Source: Thauera carbonicopians (GTDB taxonomy: Bacteria > Pseudomonadota > Gammaproteobacteria > Burkholderiales > Rhodocyclaceae). From it: DNA of 64,000 nucleotides. Position 1 is the first letter of the stretch. Each line of letters starts with the position of its first letter. Both the position numbers and the translations under genes were made by a program. Below the pieces are notes generated by a model, which was not told where the DNA came from, ran no database searches, and was given only the letters and a program-made list of their open reading frames with translations. The stretch spans positions 62,001 to 126,000 of the forward strand of contig NZ_JANUXN010000006.1 of assembly GCF_025699485.1 (NCBI RefSeq). The letters run 5' to 3'. Positions 19,861 through 28,399 of the stretch are shown here, one piece after another.

Positions 19861-19901
19861 GAGGGGTGAGACGCGGGGGTTGCCTCGCACTCACCCCTTT
19901 T
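19861..19901 (+). terminator. probable intrinsic terminator after lpd
   Basis: GGGGTGAG (19863-19870) and CTCACCCC (19890-19897) form an 8-bp stem with an 18-20 base loop, followed by TTTT. It falls between lpd and zapE, so zapE is probably expressed by readthrough or from its own weak promoter. Confidence 0.5.
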
Positions 19902-19927
19902 CCCGTCAAGCTCCTCCGCTTTCACCC

Positions 19928-21040
19928 ATGCCCCATCGCACCCTCAACGTCCCCGAGCGCGGGATGATCGACGCCTACGAGGCCCAGCTCGCGGCGCGCG
20001 GCTTCAAGTCCGACCCCGCCCAGCGCGGCGCGGTGCAGCGCCTGCAAGCGCTCTACACCGAACTGGTGGGCTTCAAGGCGGCTCGCCGCGGCACGCTGCG
20101 CAAGCTGTTCGCGCGGCCGAAGATGCCGCGCAGCGTGTATTTCTGGGGCGGCGTGGGGCGCGGCAAGAGCTTCCTGATGGACTGCTTCTTCGACTGCGTG
20201 CCCTACCAGCGCAAGCGCCGCGTGCATTTCCACGCCTTCATGCAGGAAGTGCAGAACGACCTGAAGCGCTTCAACAACGAAGCCGATCCGCTGCAGAAGG
20301 TCGCCGACCGCATCGCGGCGCAGACCCGGCTGCTGTGCTTCGACGAATTCCACGTCTCCGACATCGCCGACGCGATGATCCTCGGCCGCCTGCTGGAAGC
20401 ACTGTTCGCGCGCGGCGTCATCTTCGTGATGACCACCAACTACCCGCCCGACGGCCTGTATCCGAACGGCCTGATGCGGGTCAATTTCCTGCCGACGATC
20501 GAGTTCATCAAGAAGAACTTCGACGTCATCGAAGTCGATGACGGCACCGACTACCGCTTGCGCACGCTGGAGACGCTGGAGATCTTCCTGGTGCCGCACG
20601 ATGCCACTGCCGAGCGCAAGCTCGAAGAGGACTTCGTCCGCCTCGCCGGCGGCACCGGCGAAACCGGCGAAGTCGAGATCCTCGAGCGCAAGCTGAAGGT
20701 GGTGCGCAAGGCCCCAGGGGTGATCTGGTTCGACTTCGATGCCCTGTGCCGCGGCGCGCGCTCGCAGAACGACTACCTCGAGATCGCGCGCGAGTACCAC
20801 ACGCTGCTGCTGTCCCGGGTGCCGAAGATGTCGCCGTCGGACGCCTCCGAGGCTCGGCGCCTGACCTGGCTGATCGACGTGCTCTACGACCACCGCGTCA
20901 AGCTCATCGTCAGCGCCGAGGCGCCGGCCTACGAGCTGTATACCGAAGGCCAGAACGCGCACGAGTTCGTGCGCACCGTCAGCCGCTTGATCGAGATGCG
21001 CACGCGCGACTACCTGGCCGAGGCGCATCGGGTCGAGTAG
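19928..21040 (+). CDS. zapE: cell division protein ZapE (AFG1-family ATPase)
   Basis: A 370-residue AFG1/ZapE-like P-loop ATPase. Walker A is GGVGRGKS (residues 74-81), after the typical PRSVYFWGG entry. Walker B is LLCFDEFHVSDIADAMIL, and sensor-like VIFVMTTNYPPDGLYPNGL follows. The C-terminal blocks LTWLIDVLYDHRVKLIVSAEAP and SRLIEMRTRDYL are also conserved. In E. coli ZapE associates with the Z-ring under stress, and mitochondrial AFG1 works in protein quality control. I start at the ATG at 19928 because the N-terminal extension before it is not conserved. Location just after lpd is common in betaproteobacteria. Confidence 0.92.
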   Translation: MPHRTLNVPERGMIDAYEAQLAARGFKSDPAQRGAVQRLQALYTELVGFKAARRGTLRKLFARPKMPRSVYFWGGVGRGKSFLMDCFFDCVPYQRKRRVHFHAFMQEVQNDLKRFNNEADPLQKVADRIAAQTRLLCFDEFHVSDIADAMILGRLLEALFARGVIFVMTTNYPPDGLYPNGLMRVNFLPTIEFIKKNFDVIEVDDGTDYRLRTLETLEIFLVPHDATAERKLEEDFVRLAGGTGETGEVEILERKLKVVRKAPGVIWFDFDALCRGARSQNDYLEIAREYHTLLLSRVPKMSPSDASEARRLTWLIDVLYDHRVKLIVSAEAPAYELYTEGQNAHEFVRTVSRLIEMRTRDYLAEAHRVE

Positions 21041-21127
21041 GACTGGCTTGCCCTCGAAGCGTCCAAGGGCCATGCTCGACCTCGCGGAGCACTTCCCCTC
21101 GGGGCTTTGAAGATGTCATCGATACAG

Positions 21128-21159
21128 AAACGCCCGGTACCGCATGGTCCGGGCGTTTT
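21128..21159. terminator. bidirectional intrinsic terminator between zapE and phoX
   Basis: AAACGCCCGG (21128-21137) and CCGGGCGTTT (21149-21158) form a perfect 10-bp stem with an 11-base loop, with T-rich ends on both strands. It serves the zapE transcript and possibly the convergent phoX/gsp transcript. Confidence 0.75.
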
Positions 21160-21234
21160 CGTGACGAGGTGCCGATCCTGCGACCGGATCGCCGGCCGCT
21201 GGAGCATCGGCAGCCGGGCCGGCCCTCTTCGGCC

Positions 21235-23199
21235 TCAGCTGCCGATCACACCGCCGTCATCCTTGGTGATGATGATGGTCGCCGAGCGCGGCACCGAGCT
21301 GCCGCCGTCCGGCCAGTGGCTGTCGCCGTCCTCGCCGGGGTGCTGGATGTTGATGAACATCGTCTTGCCGTCCGGGGTGAAGGTCTGGCCGGTCACCTCG
21401 CACTCCTTCGGGCCGACGAAGAAGCGGCGGATTTCCTTGCTGACCGGATCGGCGCACAGCATCTGGTTGTTGCCCTGGCCTTCGTATTCGCCGGCGTTGC
21501 TGTAGTTGCCGTCGGTCTGGATCCACAGCCGGCCGTCCGGGTCGAAGCCGAGGCCGTCGGGGCTGTTGAAGGTGTTGTCGGCGGTGACGTTGTCCGAGCC
21601 GGACTTCAGTTCGTTGCGGTCGGTGTATTTCACCGGATTGCCGGCGAGCACGAAGATGTCCCATTCGAAAGTGGTCGCCTTCGGATCGTTGCCGGCCTCG
21701 CGCCAGCGCACGATCTGGCCGTAGCGGTTCTGCGCGCGCGGGTTGGCTTCGTCGGTGACGCTGCGGCCCGAGTTGTTCGTCAGCGTGACATAGACTTCGC
21801 CGCTGTCCGGATGCACCGCGACCCATTCGGGGCGGTCCATCTTGGTCGCGCCGACCGCATCGCCGGCGAGGCGGGCATGAATCAGCACCTCGGCCTGGTT
21901 GGCGAAACCGGCCAGTTCCGGCGTGGTGCCGTGGTCGAGCAGCACCCATTCGCCATCGCCCATGAAGTCGCCGCTGACCGCGCCATCCTTGAATTTGGCG
22001 ACGTAGAGCTTGCCCGAGTCGAGCAGGTTGGCGTTGTTGCGCTGGTCGCCGGCCACGTACTTGCCGTCGGAGACGAACTTGTAGATGTAGTCGTTCGCCT
22101 GGTCGTCGCCCATGTAGACCACCACGGTGCCGTCCGCGGCGATGCGGTAGGCGGCATTCTCGTGCTTGATGCGGCCCAGCGCGGTGCGCTTCTTCGGCGT
22201 CGATTCGGCATCGAAGGGGTCGATCTCGACGATCCAGCCGAAGCGGTTGGATTCGTTCGGCTCCTTCTTGTAGTCGAAGCGGTCGTGGAACAGTTCCCAG
22301 CCGTAGGCGGTGGCGCCGGAGGACAGGCCGTAGCGCTTCTGCGCGGCGCTGCGGCCGTCACCGGCGATGGTGGTGCCGAAGTAGGTGTTGAAGTTCTCCT
22401 CGCAGGCGAGGTAAGTGCCCCACGGCGTCCAGCCGTTGCCGCAGTTGTTGAAAGTGCCCAGCGCGAGGGTGCCGGTGGGGTCGGCGCTGGTCTGCAGCAG
22501 CGCATCGCCGGCCGCCGGGCCGGTCAGGCGCATCGGCGTGGCGGCGGTGATGCGGCGGTTGTAGCGCGAGCCGAGCTTGATCTCCCACTTGCCCGCGGCG
22601 TTTTTTGCGATGTGGATCACCGACACGCCGTGCGCGTTGATCGCCTTGTTGGCCTGGTCGAGCGTGGTGATCGTGGTGTCCTGGGTGCCGAACAGCCAGG
22701 TGTAGGTCGCGGCACCGCTGGTGGTGACGTATTCGTGGTTCATCACCAGCAGGCCTTCGTCGCTGTTGCCTTCGGTCAGCGGGAAGAAGTGCATGCCGTC
22801 GTGGTTGTCGCCGACCTGGCGGGCCTGGGCGGCGGCATCGTCGCGGCCGTTCTGCCACGCCGGGTCGCCGGCGAACAGCGGCGTGCCCCAGGGCGCGAAC
22901 ACGGTGGCGGTGTAGCCGGCGGCGATGCGCACGTCGTCGCCGGTGAAGATCGGGATCGCCTGGAAGCCGAGCAGCGAAGCCGGTTCCTGCGGGGTTTCGG
23001 CGACGTCGTCATCGTCGTCGTCATCGCTGTTACAGGCCGACAGCGAGCCGGCCAGGAAAACGGCGGCCGACAGCCCCAGCCCGCTTTTCAGGAAGCCGCG
23101 GCGGCTGACGGCGCGTTCGACGACGGCCTGGAAGTGCTCGTTGTCGGAAGTGTTGCTCGGCAGGTCTTCGAGCATTTCAAGCTTGTTCATTGGCTTCAT
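21235..23199 (-). CDS. phoX: PhoX-family alkaline phosphatase with Tat signal (DUF839)
   Basis: A 654-residue PhoX-like phosphatase, a calcium/iron-dependent phosphomonoesterase family. A twin-arginine motif SRRGFLKSG (residues 32-40) precedes a hydrophobic stretch that ends LAGSLSAC, which fits a lipobox, so a Tat-exported lipoprotein is possible. Seven consecutive Asp follow directly, encoded by GAC/GAT repeats. Family blocks include HDGMHFFPL, VMNHEYVTT, NCGNGWTPWGTYLACEENF (the EE acidic pair) and FNSPDGLGFDPDGRLWIQTDG. ATGs at 23199 and 23190 are both possible. It is 97 bp downstream of gspN on the same strand, and no Pho box is evident in that gap. Confidence 0.88.
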   Translation of the reverse strand: MKPMNKLEMLEDLPSNTSDNEHFQAVVERAVSRRGFLKSGLGLSAAVFLAGSLSACNSDDDDDDDVAETPQEPASLLGFQAIPIFTGDDVRIAAGYTATVFAPWGTPLFAGDPAWQNGRDDAAAQARQVGDNHDGMHFFPLTEGNSDEGLLVMNHEYVTTSGAATYTWLFGTQDTTITTLDQANKAINAHGVSVIHIAKNAAGKWEIKLGSRYNRRITAATPMRLTGPAAGDALLQTSADPTGTLALGTFNNCGNGWTPWGTYLACEENFNTYFGTTIAGDGRSAAQKRYGLSSGATAYGWELFHDRFDYKKEPNESNRFGWIVEIDPFDAESTPKKRTALGRIKHENAAYRIAADGTVVVYMGDDQANDYIYKFVSDGKYVAGDQRNNANLLDSGKLYVAKFKDGAVSGDFMGDGEWVLLDHGTTPELAGFANQAEVLIHARLAGDAVGATKMDRPEWVAVHPDSGEVYVTLTNNSGRSVTDEANPRAQNRYGQIVRWREAGNDPKATTFEWDIFVLAGNPVKYTDRNELKSGSDNVTADNTFNSPDGLGFDPDGRLWIQTDGNYSNAGEYEGQGNNQMLCADPVSKEIRRFFVGPKECEVTGQTFTPDGKTMFINIQHPGEDGDSHWPDGGSSVPRSATIIITKDDGGVIGS

Positions 23200-23296
23200 T
23201 TCTCCAGGTTGGGATCCAGCGAGCGAGGATTCTCGTCATGCCGCGTTACGACACGGTGAAGCTTTCCTTACCGCTGTGTGCTGCGGGTGCGGCAAC

Positions 23297-24055
23297 TCAC
23301 CAGGAGAAGCGCAGTGCACCGTCCGCTGCCGGGCGCGCGAGGTCGGCAGTCAGCGCGCCGATCTGGCGCAGCAGCTCGCGCTCGCCAGCCAGGGTGATCT
23401 CGCCCTTGCTGCGTCCGTCCGGTTTCACGTCGACCTTGCCGGCGGCCGTCAGCCGGTTGCGTTCGTCGCCGGCGAGGGCGAGCCTCAGGCCACCGGCGCC
23501 GGCATCGGCGTCGAGTGTGTAGCTTCCCAAGCGCGCATCCGGCAGCACGTCCAGCGACAAGGCGGCCACCGTGAGCTGCAGCCGGCCATCGCAGGCGAGC
23601 GCCCAGTTGCAGCGTTCCAGCCTGCCGTTGGCATGCAGTTCGCCGTTCCAGCCGAGGCGGGCGGCCGGATGGGGCAGGGTCCGTAGCAGTGGCGCCAGCG
23701 GCAGGCCGGTGCCGGGCAGCTCGAGGTCGAAACCGCGTGGCGAGACGAGCAGCCTGGCGGGAGGCTGCTCGTCGACGGCAAGCGCAAGCGCGATGCGGCC
23801 TCGCCATAGCTCGCCGAAGTCGAAGCGCCAGGCGATCTCGGCCCAGGGGCGGAAATTGCCCGCCTCGCGCTCGACCAGCAGCCCGCTGCCGCGCCACAGC
23901 GTGCCCTGGCCGGCGCTCAGCCGGATACGGCCTTCGCTCACGCGCTCCAGGCCGCGATCCAGCAGCGAGGCCGGTGCGCAGGCGATGGCGAAGCCCAGCA
24001 CCAGGCCCGTCAGACACAGTGCGCGCAAGGCCGGGGAAGTCGCCAGGGTCCGCAT
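23297..24055 (-). CDS. gspN: type II secretion system protein N
   Basis: A 252-residue GspN-like protein with one N-terminal membrane anchor (LRALCLTGLVLGFAIACAPASLL). A beta-rich periplasmic body follows, including RIRLSAGQGTLWRGSGLLV and WNGELHANGRLERCNWAL, typical of the GspN family. GspN is an accessory inner-membrane protein present in only some systems. It starts within the stop of gspM (TGATG overlap) and is the last recognisable secretion gene of the operon, followed by phoX. Confidence 0.85.
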   Translation of the reverse strand: MRTLATSPALRALCLTGLVLGFAIACAPASLLDRGLERVSEGRIRLSAGQGTLWRGSGLLVEREAGNFRPWAEIAWRFDFGELWRGRIALALAVDEQPPARLLVSPRGFDLELPGTGLPLAPLLRTLPHPAARLGWNGELHANGRLERCNWALACDGRLQLTVAALSLDVLPDARLGSYTLDADAGAGGLRLALAGDERNRLTAAGKVDVKPDGRSKGEITLAGERELLRQIGALTADLARPAADGALRFSW

Positions 24056-24549
24056 CAGCGCGTCATGCCGTCGCGGTCGAGCACGGCGGTGTAGCGGCCG
24101 CCCGCAGCGCCGTCGAACTGCATTTCCGCGACCCGCAGGCCGTATTCGGCGTGGATTTCTCCCAGCCAGGGCAGCAGGAGGGGGAGAGCAGCGTGGCCGG
24201 CGATGTGGAAAGCCTGGCCGCCGCCGGCTTCGATGTCGACTTCGAGGCCGTGCGACGCGGCGCTGGCGCCCAGCAGCGCGGCATCGGCCACGGCGAGCGT
24301 GCGCGGCGCCTGGCGCAGCCGGGCGAGTTCGGCTGCGTCGCGCTCCATGCGCACGAGGCTTTCGGCGAGCAGCGGAAGCTGGCGATCCAGGCGTGCCCGC
24401 TCGGCAAGCAGGCTTTCTGTACCGAGCAGCAGGACCACGGCCAGCACGACGGCGAGGGCGGTGCGCAGGGTGCGCCGTTCGCGTGGAGACAGGCGCTGCA
24501 CGATCATGCGGCAGCGTTCGGCGGGAGCGAAAGTCATCAGGGTTTTCAT
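24055..24549 (-). CDS. gspM: type II secretion system protein M
   Basis: A 164-residue GspM. It has a short cytoplasmic N-terminus (RLSPRERRTLRTALA), a single membrane helix (VVLAVVLLLGTESLL), a coiled-coil-like segment, and a C-terminal ferredoxin-like domain (GLEVDIEAGGGQAFHIAGHAALPLLLPWL). It partners GspL in the inner-membrane platform. Start codons at 24549 and 24537 are both possible. Unusually for this overlapping operon, 147 bp separate it from gspL, a stretch that contains a perfect 16-bp palindrome. Confidence 0.87.
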   Translation of the reverse strand: MKTLMTFAPAERCRMIVQRLSPRERRTLRTALAVVLAVVLLLGTESLLAERARLDRQLPLLAESLVRMERDAAELARLRQAPRTLAVADAALLGASAASHGLEVDIEAGGGQAFHIAGHAALPLLLPWLGEIHAEYGLRVAEMQFDGAAGGRYTAVLDRDGMTR

Positions 24550-24619
24550 GTGGGCTCAGGCGATATCGGGATCGGGTGGAATGTTGCCGGAGCGGCGATC
24601 ACGGGCTGGACGGCAAGGA

Positions 24620-24635
24620 ACTGCATCGATGCAGT
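24620..24635. repeat. 16-bp perfect palindrome in the gspL-gspM gap
   Basis: ACTGCATCGATGCAGT is self-complementary and sits in the 147-bp gap between gspL and gspM. The gap is otherwise featureless, with no open frame that resembles a secretion gene. Its role is unknown. Confidence 0.45.
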
Positions 24636-24696
24636 GGGCCGGGAGCGGCGCCGAGTGATGGACACCGGGGAGGGGCGGGCCGGAAAAGACATGGAA

Positions 24697-26034
24697 TCAA
24701 GGGGTCGGAGACAGCCTCAGCCGCCGGCCGTCGCCTTCCGCTGCCACCGTGAAGCCGCGCCGGACGAGGCGGGTGCCGAGTGCCGGGTTCGACGGGGAAG
24801 CGGTGCTGGGCGTGGCCGGCAGGTCGACGCTCAGGCCTCGATCGCGGTAGCTGAAGGCGGTGGGCAGGGTGCCGCTTGCGTCGACGACGGCGCCGAGCAT
24901 GGACAGCATGTCGTCTTCGGCCAGTTCGCCCTGCATGCGGCGCGCATCGCGCAAGGCGCGCTGAAGCTGGCGCGCCGGAGCGACGGCGGGCATGCCGGGC
25001 AGGGCGCCGGCAAACACCCGTGCCTGGCGCTGCTCCAGCCGGGCGAGCTCGGTCCGGTCGGCGAACAGGCTGGCAATCGTGGCGATGCCGGCCAGTGCCA
25101 AGGCGCCAGCGGCGGTGAGGGCAGGCCAGCGCAGCCGGGCCCACAAGCCGGCGCCGGGGCCGGCCTTGGGTGCGAAGCCGCCGTGCAGCAGCGTATGCGC
25201 CCGTGCGCTGCGTGCCCATACCGCAGCGAAATCGATGGACTGCATGCCGACGCCGGTGCGTCGGGCAAGGGTGTCGCAACAGGCCGGCGGCAGCGGCGGC
25301 ACGAAAGCGAGCTCGATACGCTGCGGCATGCGGCTGCCCGGGTCGGCAAGGGCGAGGGCCAGCAAATCGGCGATCGCCGCCGTCCGCCCGTCGCCGCTGC
25401 CGCCGTTCTTTTCATCCTCGCTGCTTCCAGGCTCTCCATCCTCGTCAGCGGAGTCAAGGCCGGGAGGCGGCAGATCGATGGCGATCGCGTCGCCGCCGCC
25501 GGTGCGCAGCGCCATGCTGCAGCCGTCGCCGCTTGCCAGTTGCCAGCATTCGGCGCTGGCCGCGAGGCAGTCGAAAATGCTCACCGCGCGCAACAAGGGG
25601 CGTTCGAGGGCGTCGAACTGGGCGCAGATCCGGCGCAGGCGGGCGGCATCGACCACCAGCAGCTCGAGCCGCCGTGCGGCCGGATTGCTGCTGTCGTTCG
25701 TCGCATCGTCTGTATTTTCGCTGTTCGCGGTGCCGCTGCCGGAGGATTCGGCGATGACGGTGACGTGCTCGTGGTCGACGTCGCGCGCAAGCCGGGCTTC
25801 GAGCGCGTAGGCGATCAGCGCCGGGCGGTCCTTGCGCTTGCCCGGCGGCACGGTGATGCTCAGCAGCCGGGTCTGGGCGCCGTCGAGGATGGCGACGTGT
25901 TCGTCCGCCGGCGGCCAGTGCCGGGGGGCGCTGCGGCCGTGCTGGCTGCCGCCGTCGCGCGTGCTAAGGCGCCACTCGCATTCGGGTATGCGCGGCCAGT
26001 GTTCGGGGATCAGCAGCGTGAGGCGGGATTTCAT
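24697..26034 (-). CDS. gspL: type II secretion system protein L
   Basis: A 445-residue GspL. The cytoplasmic actin-like domain occupies about residues 1-285 (MKSRLTLLIPEHWP, LIAYALEARLARDVDHEHVTVIAE). It has a low-complexity acidic/Ser insert around DSADEDGEPGSSEDEKNGGSGDG, a single membrane helix (LRWPALTAAGALALAGIATIASLF) and a periplasmic domain. It links the GspE ATPase to the inner-membrane platform. The frame continues far upstream, but the ATG at 26034 overlaps the gspK stop by 4 nt and begins the conserved sequence. Confidence 0.88.
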   Translation of the reverse strand: MKSRLTLLIPEHWPRIPECEWRLSTRDGGSQHGRSAPRHWPPADEHVAILDGAQTRLLSITVPPGKRKDRPALIAYALEARLARDVDHEHVTVIAESSGSGTANSENTDDATNDSSNPAARRLELLVVDAARLRRICAQFDALERPLLRAVSIFDCLAASAECWQLASGDGCSMALRTGGGDAIAIDLPPPGLDSADEDGEPGSSEDEKNGGSGDGRTAAIADLLALALADPGSRMPQRIELAFVPPLPPACCDTLARRTGVGMQSIDFAAVWARSARAHTLLHGGFAPKAGPGAGLWARLRWPALTAAGALALAGIATIASLFADRTELARLEQRQARVFAGALPGMPAVAPARQLQRALRDARRMQGELAEDDMLSMLGAVVDASGTLPTAFSYRDRGLSVDLPATPSTASPSNPALGTRLVRRGFTVAAEGDGRRLRLSPTP

Positions 26035-26963
26035 TCGTAGCGGTACCAGAGAAGAGTCGGCCAGTTCCGTTCGCGGTCGAGCAGCGCATGCAGGCGGGTA
26101 ATGGCCTGACCGTAGGCGGCATGGATGTCGACGCGGAAGTAGCGGCTGCGCACGTCGAGCACCTCCCGGCCGGGCGCTATGGCGCCTTCGCCGAGACGGG
26201 CGTGGAAATCGCCGGGATTGCGGTACCAGATGCGTTCGCGCTCGGCGGCGAGCAGGCGGGCCTGGTCGAGAGGCAGCCCTTCGACGACTGCTGCGAGCAC
26301 TTCCGGCGTGGCGGTGTTGGCGTTGATCGGCGCGCCGGCAGGCAGTGCGGCGAGGTGCGGCGCCAGCGTGGCGAGAATGTCGGCATCGAAGCCCGGCAGG
26401 CGCAGCAGCTCGTCGACCGAAGTCAGTAGCGAGCCGTAGCGGGCTGCCGGGCTGCCATTTGCCGATGTGCCTGTTTCGGTTGACGAAGGCGGTGTGCGCA
26501 GATGGACATCGAGCGCATGCACCAGCCGTGTTGCGGTCCCCGCATCGCCGAGTACGAAGGCGAACAGCCGTTCGCAATGTGTCCGTGCAGTGCCGTGCAG
26601 GCGCCGCGAGGGGTGCAGCGCATTGAGGTCGAAGCGCCCCGACAGCTCGCTGATGTGGCCGCCGATGATGCCTGCGGCGGGGTCGCCGTCGATCGGCGTC
26701 GGCGGAATCCGGATCGCCCAGGCTTCGCCCGGATGGTCGCTGCTGCTGTTGCGTCCGTCCTGCGCCAGCACGCTGCGCGCCCAGTCCACTGCGCCGAGGG
26801 CGAGCTGGCGCGACTGGGCCTGCTCGTGGCGGCCGGCGTGGATGTCGTAGGCGTGGCCGAAATCGGCGAGCGCAGCCGCCGCCAGCATCGCCGCCAGGCT
26901 GGTTGCCAGCAGCGCGAGGATGATGGCGGCGCCACGCTGGCGCGAGCGTTCAGCGCAGCGCAT
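26031..26963 (-). CDS. gspK: type II secretion minor pseudopilin K
   Basis: A 310-residue GspK, the largest minor pseudopilin. It begins MRCAERSRQRGAAIILALLATSLAAML with the prepilin cleavage site after RQRG; as usual for GspK the +5 Glu of other pilins is absent. HISELSGRFDLNAL and INANTATPEVLAAVVEGL are family signatures, the latter a helix-hairpin-helix-like segment. It caps the pseudopilus tip with GspI and GspJ. Its start lies inside the end of gspJ (14-nt overlap). Confidence 0.9.
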   Translation of the reverse strand: MRCAERSRQRGAAIILALLATSLAAMLAAAALADFGHAYDIHAGRHEQAQSRQLALGAVDWARSVLAQDGRNSSSDHPGEAWAIRIPPTPIDGDPAAGIIGGHISELSGRFDLNALHPSRRLHGTARTHCERLFAFVLGDAGTATRLVHALDVHLRTPPSSTETGTSANGSPAARYGSLLTSVDELLRLPGFDADILATLAPHLAALPAGAPINANTATPEVLAAVVEGLPLDQARLLAAERERIWYRNPGDFHARLGEGAIAPGREVLDVRSRYFRVDIHAAYGQAITRLHALLDRERNWPTLLWYRYE

Positions 26964-27525
26964 AGGTCCGCTGCAGCGTGCCGGCATCGGGCAGATCCAG
27001 TTCCAGCGTGACCGCGGCGGGCAGCAGCGGCGCGGCGGCCTCGTCCTGCAGCGGCCAGTTGTCGTACCAGCGGCCTTCGTGCAGGAAGCGCCAGCGCACG
27101 GCATCGACTTCGTCCAGCAGCGTCAGACGCTCAGGCGCGGCGGTGGGGTTACTGCCGTCCCACAGCCACCATTCGAGCCTGCGCCCGATCAGCAGGAAGC
27201 GGGCGCGAGCGGGCAGGCCGTCCTGTCCTGCCGGCATGGTGAAATCCAGCACGCCGGTCATGCCGGAGGTGCTGCCTGAGGTGCCGTCGGTGTCCAGCCG
27301 CAGGGCACCGGCTGCCGGCACGATCTGCTGCAGTTCGTTGCCGATGCGGTGCGCAGCGCTGGAAATCGCGCGCCAGCGTTCGAATTCGGCGCCGACGTGC
27401 TGGCGCGCATCGGCAAGCTGGCTGGTGGCCTTCCAGGTCAGCATGCCCAGCACCGCGAACACGGCCAGCGCGACCATCACTTCGATCAGGGTCAGGCCGC
27501 GTTGTGCGGCGGTCGTGGTCTTCAT
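26950..27525 (-). CDS. gspJ: type II secretion minor pseudopilin J
   Basis: A 191-residue GspJ with prepilin motif QRG|LTLIEVMVALAVFAVLGML (cleavage after Gly10, Glu at +5). The family's C-terminal body includes AISSAAHRIGNELQQIVP and LLDEVDAVRWRFLHEGRWYDNWP. It is processed by the prepilin peptidase and joins the pseudopilus tip. The gene overlaps gspI by 4 nt and gspK by 14 nt. Confidence 0.92.
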   Translation of the reverse strand: MKTTTAAQRGLTLIEVMVALAVFAVLGMLTWKATSQLADARQHVGAEFERWRAISSAAHRIGNELQQIVPAAGALRLDTDGTSGSTSGMTGVLDFTMPAGQDGLPARARFLLIGRRLEWWLWDGSNPTAAPERLTLLDEVDAVRWRFLHEGRWYDNWPLQDEAAAPLLPAAVTLELDLPDAGTLQRTYALR

Positions 27526-27899
27526 CGCGGCGGCCTCACGGCGAAGCCGGTCATGTTCGCCAGCGGCCTGCCATCGGCCGCGTGAACCTCGACTTTCACG
27601 CGTTGGAACAGCGGATTCGGCGTGCCGCTGACCGTTTCGGTCCAGCGGTAGCGCTGCCCGCCCATCGGGCTCTCGCCGCGGCGCTGGCCGACGGACGGCC
27701 AGGCCTGGCCGGCGCGCAGTTCGGCGAGGCGGTTTTCCGCCACCCAGGACGCCAGCGTGTGTTCGCGCAGGCTGGCGGCAGCCGCGACGGTGCCGCCCAT
27801 TGCGCGTGTCGCAGCGGTCAGCGCGAGCGCGACGATGGCGAGCGCGACCAGGGTTTCGAGCAGCGTGAAGCCGGCGGCGGGATGTCTCGTCGCTTTCAT
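27522..27899 (-). CDS. gspI: type II secretion minor pseudopilin I
   Basis: A 125-residue GspI with cleavage site PAAG|FTLLETLVALAIVALAL. The body contains WVAENRLAELRAGQAWPSVG and QRYRWTETVSGTPNPLFQRV, typical of GspI. It nucleates the pseudopilus tip complex with GspJ and GspK. The true start is the ATG at 27899; an upstream open stretch in the same frame overlaps gspH and is not coding. It overlaps both neighbours by 4 nt. Confidence 0.92.
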   Translation of the reverse strand: MKATRHPAAGFTLLETLVALAIVALALTAATRAMGGTVAAAASLREHTLASWVAENRLAELRAGQAWPSVGQRRGESPMGGQRYRWTETVSGTPNPLFQRVKVEVHAADGRPLANMTGFAVRPPR

Positions 27900-28381
27900 G
27901 CCGGCGGCCGTGCGGTGCCGTGCCGCACGCGGCCGGTGATGTCGCAGTCGAGTATGTGCAGCGTGTTGCCGTGACGCAGTTGCAGGCGGTAGCTTGGCGG
28001 CCGGCTGCCGAAGACGATGCGGTGGTGCAGCGGCGAGGCGAGGGCGCGCTGGCCGCCGATGTACAGGCCTGCCCAGTCGAGGCCTTCGGGCAACTGCCTC
28101 GGCGCCAGCAGCGTATCGGTCTCCAGCGCGCGCCATTCGCCGTGGCGGTCGAGCTCGGCGAAGCGGTAGCCGTCGGCAGCGAATTCGAGCGCCAGCCGAT
28201 GGCCGCGGATCTCGGCGCGCGCGGCGGCGGTTTCCAGCGCGCGGCGCAGGTGCTCGACGGCCGCCTGCGGATCGTGCGCGCGCACGCTGTCGACCATCAG
28301 GCCGATGCCGCTGGCCGCGATGCCGAGCACCAGCAGCGTCACCATCAGTTCGACCAGCGTGAAGCCGTGCTGCCTGGACAT
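27896..28381 (-). CDS. gspH: type II secretion minor pseudopilin H
   Basis: A 161-residue GspH with a very short leader, MSRQHG|FTLVELMVTLLVLGIAAS. It is followed by AVEHLRRALETAAARAEIRGHRLALEF and a beta-rich C-terminus. GspH sits below the I-J-K tip in the pseudopilus. It is 18 bp after gspG and overlaps gspI by 4 nt. Confidence 0.9.
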   Translation of the reverse strand: MSRQHGFTLVELMVTLLVLGIAASGIGLMVDSVRAHDPQAAVEHLRRALETAAARAEIRGHRLALEFAADGYRFAELDRHGEWRALETDTLLAPRQLPEGLDWAGLYIGGQRALASPLHHRIVFGSRPPSYRLQLRHGNTLHILDCDITGRVRHGTARPPA

Positions 28382-28399
28382 GGTTCGGGGCTGGCGTGC

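Noticed and set aside
20746-23259. 837-codon plus-strand frame opposite phoX
   Set aside because: Antisense shadow; phoX has a Tat signal and family motifs on the minus strand.
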